This document shows positions 14,043 through 28,200 of a stretch of DNA of 64,000 nucleotides, piece after piece. Position numbers and translations under genes: made by a program. Source of the stretch: Phoronis australis. Lineage: Eukaryota > Phoronida > Phoronidae. Location: the NCBI GenBank assembly GCA_002633005.1, contig NMRA01000684.1:85050-149049 (forward strand), read 5' to 3'. The first letter of the stretch is position 1. The number at the start of each line of letters is the position of its first letter. Below the pieces are notes generated by a model. That model searched no databases. It saw nothing but the letters and a program-made list of their open reading frames with translations, and was not told where the DNA came from.

Positions 14043-14430
14043 CTTTGATGAAACCCACGGCCTTATCAACACCGATAGTATCGCTATCACAGTCATCTTG
14101 TATGATAACTCCCAGTTTGTAGCCCTTCAAAAAGTTTGCGTCATTGTTTGTGAGATCTAGTGTATGGAGGATGGCTTCAACAACTTCTACCCCTCCGTGC
14201 GTCACCACGGGTCCGCACGTGAATGCGTCACTCTTTTCGTGCACGCGCACAATCACCCCCAGCATGACGTCTCCTTGAATTTTCACTTTCGTCTTCCTTG
14301 GCCAGTTTTGTTTGTCGTAAAGGCACTGGTCGCCATTGCTTTCAGCAATTTCGTAACGAACATTAGGGGACTGCCCTCCGACTGCCAACGACAATGAAAT
14401 GGCGAGGAGTTGAAGTAAGTATTTTTCCAT
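14043..14430 (-). CDS. First coding exon of a class C GPCR, metabotropic-glutamate-receptor-like
   Basis: 388 bp, 129 codons plus one base, from ATG to a gtgagt donor in phase 1. The start is chosen because it opens a signal peptide (MEKYLLQLLAISLSLAVGG). Then the first lobe of the Venus-flytrap ligand domain: VKIQGDVMLGVIVRVHEK, CGPVVTHGGVEVVEAILHTL, LTNNDANFLKGYKLGVIIQD and CDSDTIGVDKAVGFIK. This parallels mGluR GDLVLGGLFPVH, CG...G.Q.LEAMLFA.D.IN.D and LG..I.D.CS.DT. Later exons (rest of the flytrap, cysteine-rich domain, seven helices) should lie at lower coordinates or left of position 1; none was recognised. It could also be a truncated or lineage-specific receptor. Confidence 0.8.
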
Positions 14431-17249
14431 TACATAATCTTAAGAAATCAAACTTCAGTCCGCGTGTCGGTAAGTGCCAGTATAAAAGTATCGCTTGATA
14501 GATCTTCACCGAGTGTGTTCCAAATCGATAAGACGCTTTCTATAACAGCGAATTCTGAGAGAATTTTTCACACACACTCTGCCAGTACTAATCCGATAAA
14601 ACGACTCAAATGATTCCGTGCGATGGGTTTGATAATTGTTCAACTACTCTCGCTTCCACTACCAGCAGACGGCGCATGGTCACGTGACCGATCGAGTTTT
14701 GAGGTTTGAAAAGCTGAACTCGTTGGAATTTAAGTCATCGCGCATTGCTGAAACGAATTTGTCGTTCATTGCAGAAGCCAAAGAAAGAAATTCGAAATCA
14801 AACGACGTGACGTTGTAGAAATATGCTCATCAACGTCAAAACGGAGAACCCGAAACTTAATCAATATTCGCGGCGCTGATAAAAAAATCTAAAAAATCGT
14901 CTCAAGTGACGAAAACTGTAACAGCCAGCGATAAGACAGAAGAAAATAGCGTAACTGGTTCAGGTCTGCACCCGGCTCATTTTGAAACCTGGGTCTCAAT
15001 GTTTAAAGAAAAAAGACCGCGCTCGCGTCAATTTTAGCTGCATTCTATTCTTTCTAAAGCTAAACAAAATCTACAGTAGATTATCTAGTTTTTGAACGAA
15101 GTAGCTTGATCAAATTTCGGAACGTAAGTGTCTCAGACGCGGTCAGCCCTTTCCATCCGGTCGTTAGGCGTACCACGGTCTGGTCTAAAATGTGGTAAAG
15201 GGACATTTGCTGAAAAAATGTCTTCGTAAGCTGTAGAAACAGCATGTTTTTTGCGCCCAGGAGCCTCCCCGGCTGTTCCCCATTTGTGTACAGAATGAGT
15301 GCTGGACCTCTAAAACCGACTCAGCACACCTAATTGAGCTAGTTCACACAGGTGGTCATTTCGAAATGTGCAACTAAAACAAGACCCCACCAGCACATCA
15401 ATTCTCAAAAAATACAGACCATAAACAAGTATTCTTTTTGGCCTATACTGGGGCCCAATAGTCAATAACAACTGCAAGTGACATGCTTAGTCATGATGGC
15501 AAAACGTTTTGTTTTGGTGACTACGTGTAGATGCCCTCAGTCGTCAACGATCAGCCTTTCAAAACTATTTGTGGTTGATTCTTATTTGAAGTGTGTTACT
15601 GTAATCAGGAAAGGAGGTAATGCGCTATAAATGTAGCTGTTTACTGGAGCTAATGAGAACATCTGTAAGCACTGTCGAGCAGATCAGCCGTCAACGGTCT
15701 CAACTAAGCTCGGTACGCTACTCGCGAACATTAAAATGGTAGCCAGCGAAGTGATTTGTCGGCGAGGCTGGAGTGCTGAATAACGGGACGCATGTTGTTT
15801 CCGTTCCACAAGCGAAGATATTCCGCCGTAAGTGCCTCGCGAGTGTCTTTATTACGTAATACATGAGCTTTGTGAGATTAATTACAATCAGTTGCAATCA
15901 ATACTGAATGCTAATATAGATGCACAAATCGTATTTTAATCTAGCTTTGATAGATCAATAAAGTTATCAATTTATTTTTAAGACTCTGCTTCCCATTCAA
16001 ATCAGTTCAGGATGTAGTACGGTTTGTCGTCTCAGTAAAATATTCCTTCATCAGACCGCCGAGATCTGGATCGTTAACCTACATCATCATTCTATAGTCA
16101 AATCTCGGCGCGAATAGGTCATGTGATCAGTGTCACATCTACCGTTGTTATTCTTTGACCGCAATTACCAACTCATTCGAAGAGTTGGATAGCCGTCTTG
16201 CTTGGTATCTACCACTTTTAAAATTGCTATCAGAATATCGGAAGACTTGCTGAACTCATAGTGATATTGACTTCAAACAACTGACGTGAGAAGCATTTGA
16301 TAGTTCTGCTTTGTACAATAAAGAGGACAAAGGAGGTATATGGATAGATCTATAAAGACAATTAGATAAAATATCATAAATCCGTGTAAGAAGCACGTTA
16401 CAACACAGCGCATGTTCTAAAAAACACCTGTACATAGTGGTACCGAAAACAAAAGGCGTGACTCGCGTTCCATAGATTCAAAACGCTCGCAATGCTCTTG
16501 CGGCGAGAATCATCGGTTATGAAAAGGAAATGATGAATTCTACCCGTCATTCAGCATTTTAGCCTCACTGACAAATCATTTCATTGGCCGCTATCTCACT
16601 ACTGCTGGGCCGGGGTAGGCTAGCAAGGTCCCGAGCATACTCGTGAAACACTCGTATTTCATATGCGTGATTTTGCTCGAGTTTATTGTGGCTACTAGTA
16701 CGGACCGAACCTGGTGAATCGACCAGGCGTCACTTACACTGGACATACCGCTAAGGTAGCAGCTGTTTGCCAGGTAAGAAATGGTGACGTCAAGGCAAAA
16801 GTAGTAGAAGTCTGCAGCTGATTTATAAATTTAAGTTTAAAATATATGGTCCCCGAGACATGCCTCACGATGTTAGTTATGACAAACTACTATTCAGTGA
16901 AGTGAAGGCCAATTACATTTCTTAATAGCAGTTTTAATCATTATACCACAAGTTCAGAGTAACTCGGTAGTCACATCACATCATATGTAAGTGTAAACGG
17001 CACTTTTAGACAGCTAGCAAACTAGACGTGTTTAAGTAAGCGAGACTAATTTCTTGTGTATTACACGACTGTCTTGTTGTGCATTTAGTTGTGTATGTGT
17101 GCACATCTGTTTACTGTACATTATATTTTGTTCAGTATCTTTGTAATTTGCATATTTAATGTGTACACTTTCTGCCATAAATTAATATTCATTCGATTTC
17201 GTTATACATTGTCTCCACTTATATTTATGAAATAGAGCGTTTGTCTTTT

Positions 17250-17480
17250 CTGACAAACCTCCCTGTAAAAAAGGGTTCACCTCATGGCTTTAGAAAAACT
17301 CTTCATACAAGTCCGTTTGCGCATCGGGGCTCTACAAAAAGGTTTCGTATTCTTTTTGCCGGGTTTGCCAGGTTAAGAATACACTCCAGTATTGTAATTC
17401 AATAATCTTGGCCTCTGTGGGGGTGTTGTTACATGGAACAAACCTTTGCAAACACGTCGACCAGCCTAGCAGAGTTTGCC
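17250..17480. repeat. Diverged dispersed repeat, partner of 4,780-5,100
   Basis: Second copy of the family described at 4,780. Ends not defined. Confidence 0.42.
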
Positions 17481-19920
17481 GCAAGGGAAAACCTCTTATC
17501 AAATCTTGATGCAGCTCCAGGCTATCAGCGCGCCTACTTAGCTGCTAGCAGTGAGTCGAATTAACTGTGGTTTTAATACAGTATATGAGCTAGTGTAGAG
17601 TGTAAATCAGTTGTCAACTTTCAAGTCCGTTCACGTTTTCACGAATCAGCTTTTTAAGAGTTAACTGTCCCCAATGACCGGAACACCCGAAAATTTGCTT
17701 CAAATCGTAACGCAGAAATGTGAACTTTTGAAAAATACTGATTTCATGAAAAGACTGTTGAATTTAATTTGCAGGAAAGCGTGTCTCAGATTTTTTCCGT
17801 CGAACAATGGAGACATCGGCCATCAAATTCCCGTCCAAAGTCTCTTTTGACAACTGATATCACCGTTTTGGAAAGTAACAAACATGTGCGACGACCTTCT
17901 CTGTAATATAAGTGTGAAATTTTTGTGCAAATTTACCCTCGATGTACGTTTAAGCCGCCAAAAGCGTCCAGAATCAAAAGGCTTGAACATGGCCAATGAT
18001 TATTTTCCACCGTGCACTTGAACTGAAGTCAGTAGTAGTCGTTCCAAACAACTTGCACAATAAGGCGTTTAAAGCAATAAAATTTGATTTCGTGTCAGGA
18101 AGATCTATCAATGACCGACTACGAGTAAGGAAAAAATAGCGGGTGCCCCCTAAACAAGTTTTTCATAAAAGCTCCCTACGAATAGGACCCTTTTGTTCTC
18201 ACTCTTCCAATTTCTCATCAATGACGTCATCAACCTTACTCGGTCACGATGAAAGATTTGACGTACCTCACGAGCTGTTCGTGTTCAGAATGTGTCGTAA
18301 ATGTACATTGCTAACAAAATTCAGACCACAACAAAACGTTGGTTCCTGTTGCAAGGCACTGAATTTCTACCGGCAGTTCTACGAATTCGCAAAATCGTAT
18401 AACTGAATCGGCTCATCTTTTTGATGAGCTGTGATACTCAGGTTTCCCCCTAAGGCTTCAGGCCGTGTTTTTAATGCACGCCTACTCAGTAAGCACATCC
18501 AAGAACTTGTTGAGTTATCGATTGAGAAGCAAGTAATCGCGGAAGTGTGAATTCTTTGTTCCACACGCCATGCATAATAATCCCCGTACTTTCAAAAACA
18601 ATGGTTACTTTAATGTTGTATTTTAAACTATATAATGTTTTCATAACCGGCGATTATCATAACCCGTCAGCTTCTTACAAAACCCTGGCTAGCAGAACAC
18701 TATAGCGGCTTTACTTTCCGTTCATTATTTTAAACAAGCCAATTAAATCTTTATTCATTCTGATCCTCAACATATGATAACACATTTGGTTCTGAAGTCA
18801 ATTTAATTGTGACGAGTGGTTTTCAGTTTTACACATTGTGAACCAATTATCAAAGTGGTCGAGTGCTTCTCTGAGTTTTATTGCAATAAAGAATAATTAT
18901 TCTACTCACATTTTTGTTTATTAATTTCCTATCAACGCTAACTCCCATTTAGTGACCGACATTCGATGTAAAATCAAGAAAGCTGAAAAGTACTCTAAGC
19001 TATTTATCAAATAATTGGTGCCCACGTTTGTCAATAAGTGATTTAAGGTGACAATATAGATGACAAAGTTCCGTATTTGAGAATCCATGACCTCATCGGT
19101 CGCAATTTCAATACTGCGCTAGGAGAGCTAATGGCCAAGTTTCGTGTTTTTTCAACAAACACGCCTATTTTCAGTCGACAAAATTAAATTTCACTGACAA
19201 AAGTGGGCGGCCTCACATTCACGACTAATACAAATTCATTGCCAAGAGTGCCACGTGACCTTTATTCCCCAGAATACGACGAATATAAACAAATGCAGTA
19301 TATCAAGTTCACGACCTTCCTCGTGGAATAAGGTAAATATCCTGCTTTCTTTAAGAACTTATAATTCTACATATAACGATCATGCTGAACAAGTCATGCC
19401 CGAACAGATAACATCGGGATGGGGACTCCTGCAAAAAAAGGGCCCCGAGTAAGGCCAAGCTAGAGAAGGCGGAAATTGAAATGTTACTGACCTCGACGAT
19501 CGATCAGACTTGTTATTTTTATTTGGCGAACTTACCGATTCAATATAAAACCTTGGCAACTTAGCTGACGTTTCGTTTGAACTCTCCTAGTGCCCACTAT
19601 GTCCGCAGACGGAGCGTCTGATTATATCGTCTGCCTTTTGTATAACGTTCCTTCGTTTGTCTCAATTCTCTTTTTTGGGCAATTCATTCTCTGTGGACGT
19701 CTGCCTCTTTGTCCCGATGACAGAGATGTGTCCAAGACCGCTATCTAGATTACGACCAGTACCGTTTAGCGGTTGTAGTCGAAATGTGAGATGAACAAAC
19801 AAATATAAGCACCCGCTGAGCGAAGTTCGAGTTGAGGCTGATTGATAAGTTTTTTCCACATTTTAGGAGACATTAAATAAATGTTTCCGGCGTAATTGCT
19901 ACAGAAAACTAAGATACGTG

Positions 19921-20027
19921 GCTTTGGGTATTTCTTTGTACCCGGATCAAAGATGATGATTTGTCTCGATGTAATATACAAAAATTCGATTTAATTAGAA
20001 TTTTATCCGTATTTTTTGTCAAACACG
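19921..20027 (+). repeat. Dispersed repeat fragment, shared with 40,569-40,680
   Basis: ACCCGGATCAAAGATGATGA, then TTCGATTTAATTAGAATTTTA and TCAAACAC line up with GTAACCGGATCAAAGATCAT, a GATTTAAC...AATTTTA block and TCAAACAC at 40,569-40,680, same orientation. Diverged; family unknown. Confidence 0.5.
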
Positions 20028-23000
20028 GGTCCATCGACTAATAGGGTGATCGGCCTCAATTTCAGTTAAATTCTACCAAATGGCTGGACGAGCGAACGTC
20101 GAGCATCGTCGATTTCCAATGAAATCACAAAAACATAACAGATTTTGCTATTTTCTAGCTCTGATCAAAGCCATTAACTTCAATCAATCCCAAAAGTGAG
20201 CTTTCGACCCCCTAAAACCGATTGTGTCTATTTAATCTTTTTCATTAGTCTCTTGTCCTAATTTCCATCGATTTCTCTTCCACTTACATTCGCATAACCG
20301 TAATGTCTCAATTACAGATTTGATAAGATTGCCAAGATTGCCTGACGATACAGCCCAAGTAACTATGTGATTCAACGGGGTTATAGCTGAACGACTCTAC
20401 ACGTAGTGTAATGTGCAACAAGGGGAATTTATGACGTGAATTTATCCTAGTGTTTATTCATTACGTATCAGGAGGATGGGCAAGGTTGCTGATCTACTGA
20501 AATTCCATTCTTGTGGAGCGAATTTTATTTTTTATCTTACGTACTACAAATTGTCACCTAAATCGAAGTGAACGTTTTGTTTACTGGTGCAATCTGTAGG
20601 CCTACTGTTTTCATGTGGAGTACGTTTTACGTGTATTGTTTTACACCGGTTGAGAACTTTTGAGGAGCACGTGTTGAAATTAACGTATTTAATTAAAGGG
20701 CAATGTGAGGTACCTTGTTGTAGGGCGCCACACCAATCCATCGTCTCACCGTGGTCACCTTTCTCGTACCACATGTTCAGGCACGGTCGCCCATTGACTG
20801 TGAGCGTACCTACTCTGTTATTTGTATCCGTTCTCAGCCAAAATCTATCTATTTTTAATTAATGGGCTCGGACAGATCCCTGGGGACAAATTTGATTCGA
20901 ATTATCACCGCAAGTACCCTGCTCTTTTCCAACACATGCATAACCTACTGCATGTATCTTATACGCACGTATTTAGCCGCATGCGCCTGTATGCGAAGCT
21001 GACGGCTTTCTTCTGCAATTAGGTGTATGCGCCTAAATGCGACACATTTGAGTAAAACCAAATGAATTTAGCTTAAGTATTACAGAATTGTTGACATTAA
21101 CTCGTATTCACTTGAAAGTACGTCGTATGCATGCGCTTGAATGCACATGAAACTCTAGGACAAAATGTTGTTTGAAAAACCGCAATATTTTGCATGTGGG
21201 TGCATCGGACTAAATATTCGCATGTAGGGTATTGCATAAGTTAGGTGTCACTTAAAGGTGATATCGCATTCAATATTATTTTAGGAAGGGACGATCCACT
21301 AAACTGATACGTGAACGAACGCTGTCACAACCTAATTGCAGGTTACATAAACACTGTTGTTTATGTTTACGTTTTTAGAAGAGTACCGTAAACAGATAAC
21401 TAGGTCACAAGCCAAGTGCAAATGCTAAAAATAAGACAGCTGTTTTTGCCATTCAGCCGATTTTAGAGGCAACCGGCGTGGGTATCTGTTATTGCAATAC
21501 GTTACGTACTTTTTACAAATAATCTCTTCTCGAATAAAGCATTTGCAGCAGTAGACTGGAGTTGGAGTAGTGGACAGTCTCTATTTCCAAGTTGTTTCAT
21601 GTATTTTGATACTGGGTCACTGTATGCGACTTCAGCCAGAGACCAAAAAAACAGAACAGTGTGTGTCAAACTGCCCAGGAACATTAAATACTCGAGATGT
21701 TACGGAGAATTTCACTTGTACCTGAATAACACAAACGCTTGATAACCGAGCTCACGCAGTGGAAGGGTACACATACCGTCCACCTCTGTGCTTCTAAATT
21801 CTAGCTACGCCTCCCAAGTCGTCAGAGTCCCAGACTTGCAAACATGGGGGCGCGGAGACCTAACTCCAGTCCTTGGGAACTAGTTTCTCATCCGAACAGA
21901 TGCCCGGAACTCAGGAGTTAGGGATCGCCGGCTCCATAGAGACTGGTTACAGAATATGGAGCATTTTTAACGCGTGTATGAAATTAAGAGTGCGGGTTTG
22001 GTGTTTTGTTGATCCCCGGGGCGCGCACATGACGGGATCGCTCGTTTGGTTATTCCGACATCAGCTTTACTGTTATCATTTTCTAATTCTTTACGAACAA
22101 TAAAAGAAGGTAGCACGGGAAAAGCGACAACACCCACGGGCTCTTCAGAAAACTTAAAAATACAAGTATAGGACGCCTTGCACTGTGAAAAGGTCAAACT
22201 TCTCACTGTAGGCGCGCCTTGGCGTTTTTACCGAACACTATTGGCTTTTGATTTTAGCCAAGACAGATATGTGACCATGACAAGCCAAAGTTATTTTTTG
22301 TCTTTTGCATCTTGTCTTCTGTCTATTCGAGCGCATTCAGGATTTCTGTTTTTTTGACAAATTTTCTGATCGACTTACAGCCTTAGCCTGTTTTGTGAAG
22401 CAGGCCAACCATCCGTCGACTGGTTTTTGGCCGGAAGTCGAAAGACTTCGAGAAACAGGCCAACCAGTAAAAGTGATCTTCAACCCAAAGAGACGCCATC
22501 ATCTTATATAACTCTATTCGACAATACAGAGCTAAGTGTTACGAGCTACTCAAAACCGTAGTACTCTAGATGTGTTGATTGGCATTATTATGGCACAGGT
22601 GAATGTCCAGTAGCAGTGGCGCTTGTTGCCGTCTTTAAATCGTTATTAAATGTCATGGTCATAAACAAACATGAACGTCGTTACTTCGCAGAAATATGAA
22701 ATAAAAAATAACCCCGTTATCCAGTTTTATTCTTGCGACATATTTAAAGTGGGTTAACGATAGATTTGTGCGGTATCATTAGTATAGTACCTTCTCGTTA
22801 AAATGAAACAAGTAATCGGGAAATTGGAAAATCAACTTGTATGCGTGATTCATGGAATGGTTTCCTCTCTTGTTCGGGAACTATGAAGTATTTCTGTATA
22901 CGCAATTAACCATCACAGTGTCCAGCATTCACAGGCCTTCGTTATATAGTAAGAAGATACAATTTCCCGCCGTTTTCATAAAATAATTAGACTGGCATTT

Positions 23001-24267
23001 CCCACAAAAAACGAGGTCGTATATCCAGTTAGTCAGTTTATTGACCACAGAGTGTGTGTACAAATTAAAACACAATGCACTCGATCAGCAAGCATTCCGA
23101 TCACTTAATAATGTAATAACAGTGAACAAAGCACTCAATGGCATAGCTATGAACAGTCGTAACAAAAGGATCCTATTTCTACTACTTAATTAACCTTATT
23201 AATAGTAGAACCATAAAACTCCGTCTTTTGAAAATTCTCGATGATCACAGAATCATATATCAAATAGTGTCTAGATATTTGTAATCACAATTTATAAAAA
23301 AATCTTGATTTTCACCGCACGAAGATCGTCGTAATCCACAAAAACATCTTTTTCACATGAAACTTGCTAATTCTGTTTCTTCGTTCTATAAGCTACAAGA
23401 ATGTCCAGGATTTTCAACAAGACCATTTAGCCTGAGAACTCTGCTGTAAAAAACGAAGACGTCAACATTCTTTGAAAAAAGTGTTCGTGGAAAATACTCT
23501 CAGAGAAAAATTGAGATTTTCTTTAGGAAACGCGCAATCATGCACAATTGATAACTGCTTTTGAGTACATAACAAGATTCTGTGCTCATCAAGGATTTTA
23601 AAAATATATTGTTTTATGGGTCTACCATCAATACTAAAGTTCTTTAAGAAGTGCAATGCTATGTAACGAAGGTAATCCATTAACATAACTTGCGCCAAAC
23701 CTAATTCGTTGTTATATATGGTGTATTTAAACACCCACTTAAACAAACAAAGATAATATGTGATTAGTGGAATCATTATGGCGTCTTACGTTTAAACAAT
23801 TAGACTAATGACGGTTTACAGGTTTACAGGGGAGTAAGTTGAGGCAAAACTATAAACATCAAACTCCCACTACCCGTTTTTCAAATCTTCGGTAACAGCG
23901 GCAAAGCATGAGACAGACACACACTTTGGGGTAGAGTGACAAATAGACACAGGGTAATTGACAGAAATGTCGGGCTAACACTCATTACCACCAGATGGTT
24001 CTTTCAACCTCCTCCACAGGCCACACCGGCTGGCCTATGCAGACAAGAGTACCACGTTAGGCAATGGTTATGTCTTACAGTTAGTCGTATACTTTTCTAA
24101 CCGTGCGGTTTCCCTATCAATAGTCTTTGTGTTTAATTCTTAGTAAAATACATTAACCTACATTTTAAAATAAACTCGCATTGTATCTTTTTTCATTGTA
24201 GGTGTATTTATTTCTGATGTTATTTATATTGTTCTTCTTACTTGTTAATATCTGTTTAATGTATATT

Positions 24268-24315
24268 ACTGGGTGGTCAGCTATTAGCGGCCCCTGCCTT
24301 TGCTGGCCACCCAGT
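24268..24315. other. 14 bp stem, 20 nt loop inverted repeat
   Basis: ACTGGGTGGTCAGC at 24,268-24,281 pairs with GCTGGCCACCCAGT at 24,302-24,315, one position being G-T. It lies about 780 bp past the PARP4-like stop codon, and could be the tip of a mobile element or a processing hairpin; nothing decides between these. Confidence 0.6.
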
Positions 24316-24742
24316 CATATAACAATGTGTTTTTAAGATTTAAAAATAAAAGTTTCTCTAAAGGCCAGGAGGCCGAGCGGCAAAAACTTTTTATTTTCGA
24401 ACACCCACCCAGCCGCCGTCTAGTTGGCTATCTTTTCATAACCTTTAACACTATACAAAGTGGCCCGATTTGATTGGCATTAAGTTACTAAAATAACCTT
24501 CGCCTCAAAGCCATCTACTTTGTTTGTTTCATGTGGCTGGGAAATCTCCCATAGAAGAGGTTGTCGGTGATATGCTGCAAGCGTGGGTGACTGCCCTGAA
24601 TTTTTGTGAGCAATTTCTGTTTTGCTCCCAGGTATGGGTGTCACCTCATCAGTGTCATCCAGAACTCGCCAGGTTTTGTATGCGTAAACATTAACAAAGA
24701 CTTTATATAGAACCTAATTTCTCCAGACATAATTTCAACACC

Positions 24743-24764
24743 GCGTGCGTGCGTGCGTGCGTGC

Positions 24765-24804
<40 letters not shown>

Positions 24805-24811
24805 GTGTGTG
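24743..24811. repeat. GCGT/GT microsatellite
   Basis: About seven GCGT units followed by about fifteen GT units with one GC interruption. It lies 280-350 bp downstream of the PARP4-like stop and may be in the 3' UTR. Confidence 0.95.
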
Positions 24812-25090
24812 AGAATGGCGCGTGAAAGTCCTTCCCCCCCGCTCCCCTTTCCCGTTCCCGGTACATTTTATATTGCCTTAGATATCTATTAGTTGCTATT
24901 ATATACTTTTGTAAAAGCCAAAACTGAGGCACCCAACCTCCCAACCTCAGACTGGCTAGGTGATGTTGTCTGGGCAATAAATGTATTAAAAAAAAAAAAA
25001 AATCCAACCAAGGCACCACCAACAGTCATAAAACTAAGAAATCTATTTTATAGAAGCTGTTACATAAAAATATTCAAAAGCAGCACTGTT

Positions 25091-25219
25091 TCATACAAGT
25101 CTGGTTGTGGAGCAATTGCCAACTGCAGTCTGCAATGTGTCTATCCTTATATCACTGAGCTGGGCACAGGAAGTACAGTGAATACTTCCAGTGACCACGA
25201 TGAGGCCTAGCACTCCCAG
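25091..25219 (-). CDS. PARP4: PARP4-like exon 29: terminal coding exon
   Basis: 129 bp, phase 0, 42 codons then TGA. Encodes LGVLGLIVVTGSIHC and SCAQLSDIRIDTL, ending TRLV. LGVLGL would follow SWTQ as QLLGL follows NDWDSATK in human PARP4; the rest shows little similarity. Good acceptor (catctctttag). An alternative last exon cannot be excluded. Confidence 0.62.
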   Translation of the reverse strand: MGVLGLIVVTGSIHCTSCAQLSDIRIDTLQTAVGNCSTTRLV

Positions 25220-28200
25220 CTAAAGAGATGAACTGAAGACCAGTCCTTCAAACACTGGGCAAATGAAGGCACAGTTTTCCTATTATTTAATATGTAGAAT
25301 ATCGAACAAAGTTCCCCTACAGAAAGCTAACAATAATTTAAACCCATTTACTACATTTCATCCCAACATTATTTGTTCCATTTTAACAGTACAACCGCTT
25401 TCTAACAAGTTAAGCTCAAAATAAGTTCATCAAGCACAATTTGAAAACGTTTATTTTTTACAAAGTGAGCCAACTTTTTGATGTCTGTGTCATAATAATA
25501 ATAATAAGACTTTTTTCCACTTTTATGTGCTCTTATTTACAAACTATTGAAATTTATTATCAACAGATTCTCCCCTCCCATCAGGTCACATTTTGAGTTG
25601 ACCCTCAGTGGTCATCCATTCACCCAACTACCCCTCCCCCTCCCACCAAATATTACCCCCTCACTCATCACTTCCGAGTCAATAAGAACAAAGCCGCACA
25701 AAATAATGCTTCACAGAGTGGACATCAGCTGCTCATCGAGGGGGTACAGTCACTCTTGTTGGACCCAACGTCTACAGACATGTTACTTGAACTCCCAGTT
25801 GTTTCCTACGCCTATGTGTACAACACTGAGGCACATGCGGGTTATTACCTGTGTCCATGACAACCCGAGCTCAAGATTTGAATACAGAGACCCGTATTGG
25901 GTATGCATTCGAGTCAAACAATCTCTCAGAATTTTCAGCAACTCATGTCTGTGAAGCCATGTGCTGTCGACACTTAGACTGCTTTCCAACTCTTCGATCA
26001 AGTTTCGTCTGTGATCAAGAGGGAATATGAAGACAATGGTTTTGTACATTCGCAGCAATGCTGTGCCCATAACTAGCACGCTAAGACATCTCTTCACTTC
26101 AATCTCCGCTCTCAAACCTAGAATTGGAAGAAATTGATGGACTATTTATTACAAAATGATAAACATCTTTTCTATACACAGGTAAATACACCATAATTCA
26201 CTATATAGTCAGGCAAGTCTAATGAAACATTCAGCAACAACTATTTTACAGTGCAAAATTATTGATCAGATAATACTAATCAAAAGGAACATGTCTTAAA
26301 GTGTACCATTGCTTTGAGGTCCAGGATAAACCAATAACTTAACAAGAATTCTGCGCCCAAGGCACCACCTGGGCCAGTAAACTTGCATTAGAAGTTCCGC
26401 ATTCATATCACATGTCTGGGTTTTATGATCCACGCATGATTTATCCACCATTCTAGGCCAAGAGTTCTCATCTCAAATGTAAAAATATTCCCATTTTGAA
26501 GGCAGGGGGAATTGTTTTGAACTCAAGGCAATACTCAACCTCTAAAGAGATGCTCAAACATGGAGTGAATGATCACAGTACATTACACAAATCAACTGGA
26601 TACACAGAATGTAATCTGTATATGGATGATAATCTACAAGTGAGATGAACGACCCTTACCAAGTGACTTGACACCAGCAGAGTTGAGAATCTCACACAGA
26701 GTTAGCCAGGTGTTGCCAACAGTTTGAAAATCTGCATCACTGTTACATTTGTTCTAAAATATAGAACAGCTCAGTAACTTTTATAAAGCACGACAATTAA
26801 ATAACGAAGTCGTGTCATAAGTCATTCTTAGTATGCTTGAAGATGATAGTTGGAATGACCAATATTGGCTGAATTCAAATGCTGCAGCAATATATCCAAA
26901 TAAAGACTGTCAGAAGAAAACAGGATTTTCCATGTTTACATATACACACATTCCAAGTAATTTCTATAATCAAAATGAATTCAATTTAAACATCTTTTAT
27001 GTACCGGTGCCTTGGATGATCTATTTGAGAATGAAAACCATCTTCTATCACGAGATGGAAATGTTTGAGACAAACATATTGTGTGGTGGAATGACAGGGT
27101 TTACAACTTTCATTTTAGTTGACGAGAGTGAAGAAAATATCCCTTTGTTAAATAAAACCCCTTTTCAATGGTTTATTATTAATAATTAAATGCAACATTA
27201 ACAATTAACATTTATGTTTACAAACTGATGTATCGATGATTCACTCAAAATGTCACATGACACTGAGGGTGAGGCTACCCATTTCTAACCATCAGATTTG
27301 CATGATTCAGTGCCAGAAGATGCTCCTAAACCTACCAGTGCTTTTGCCATAGCAAGTACATCGTCACTGAGTTCCAGGCGATTGCAGTACTTGTCTAGAA
27401 TGATGGTTTCTTCCAGAGACCATCTTTGCCACTTTTCATACAAAGATGAACCTGTTCAAATTGCATCAAGCCATAAGAAATGTCAATGAAGAGAGCTCCT
27501 GGAAGTCATGCACCAGTTTTAGGCAGAGTTGTGTTGTTGATTATATGTTGAAATATTTCAATATTTTAAAGGGTTAAACAAACTCACAAATGACTCAGAC
27601 AGCTTATCATTCTGAAATTTGTCTGGACTTACTCCTCTTGCACAGTGCATGACATGCTATTATATATCACAACTGTAGGGGCTTGTCTCGAGCAATAACG
27701 ACTCAAACTGTCAGTTGGAAGCCTAGGAATCACCTATAACTTGATAAGGAACATTTTGAGACAAATTTCATAGTGGTAAGATGTTTGTGTCAAAAGTCAA
27801 TTTTTGTGACTAAAAAGGGCTCAAATTTAAGCAATTAGGTTTTAAAAGTTTCCATGACACTTTCTTCTAGTTTTCAGGGTTTTGTTTCATGCTAATATGT
27901 AAATCTAGCACTATAACAAAACTAAATATCTGCCGTAAGCACTATTTCAACCCATTTCCGTAACAAATACCTCACACAATATTAACAAAAACTAAATACC
28001 AGTATCTGCCGTAAGCACTATTTCAACCCATTTCCGTAACAAATACCTCACACACTGATCAGCTGACAGACAACTGGGTCATGACCAGGAAACATACACT
28101 GAATGATCCCATCAAAGTCCTGCATATGTATTCATAAATTTCAAATCAACAATAAAAATTACCCAGCCATTGATCCTTGATACCTGGTTGTCACATTCAG

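Larger units (their letters stand above)
14431..24267. other. Intergenic, upstream of receptor exon and downstream of PARP4-like gene
   Basis: Apart from the repeats listed at 17,250 and 19,921, no coding exon was found on either strand. It should contain the receptor promoter and any 5' untranslated exon, but no promoter element could be assigned with confidence. Confidence 0.55.

Noticed and set aside
23462-23776. 104-codon minus-strand frame
   Set aside because: No motif, no splice signals consistent with a neighbour, very AT-rich.
25547-25954. 135-codon plus-strand frame
   Set aside because: Overlaps exon 28 in antisense and shows no family resemblance or splice context.
26833-27189. 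118-codon plus-strand frame between exons 26 and 27
   Set aside because: AT-rich composition and no recognisable motif; best explained as a chance frame in an intron.
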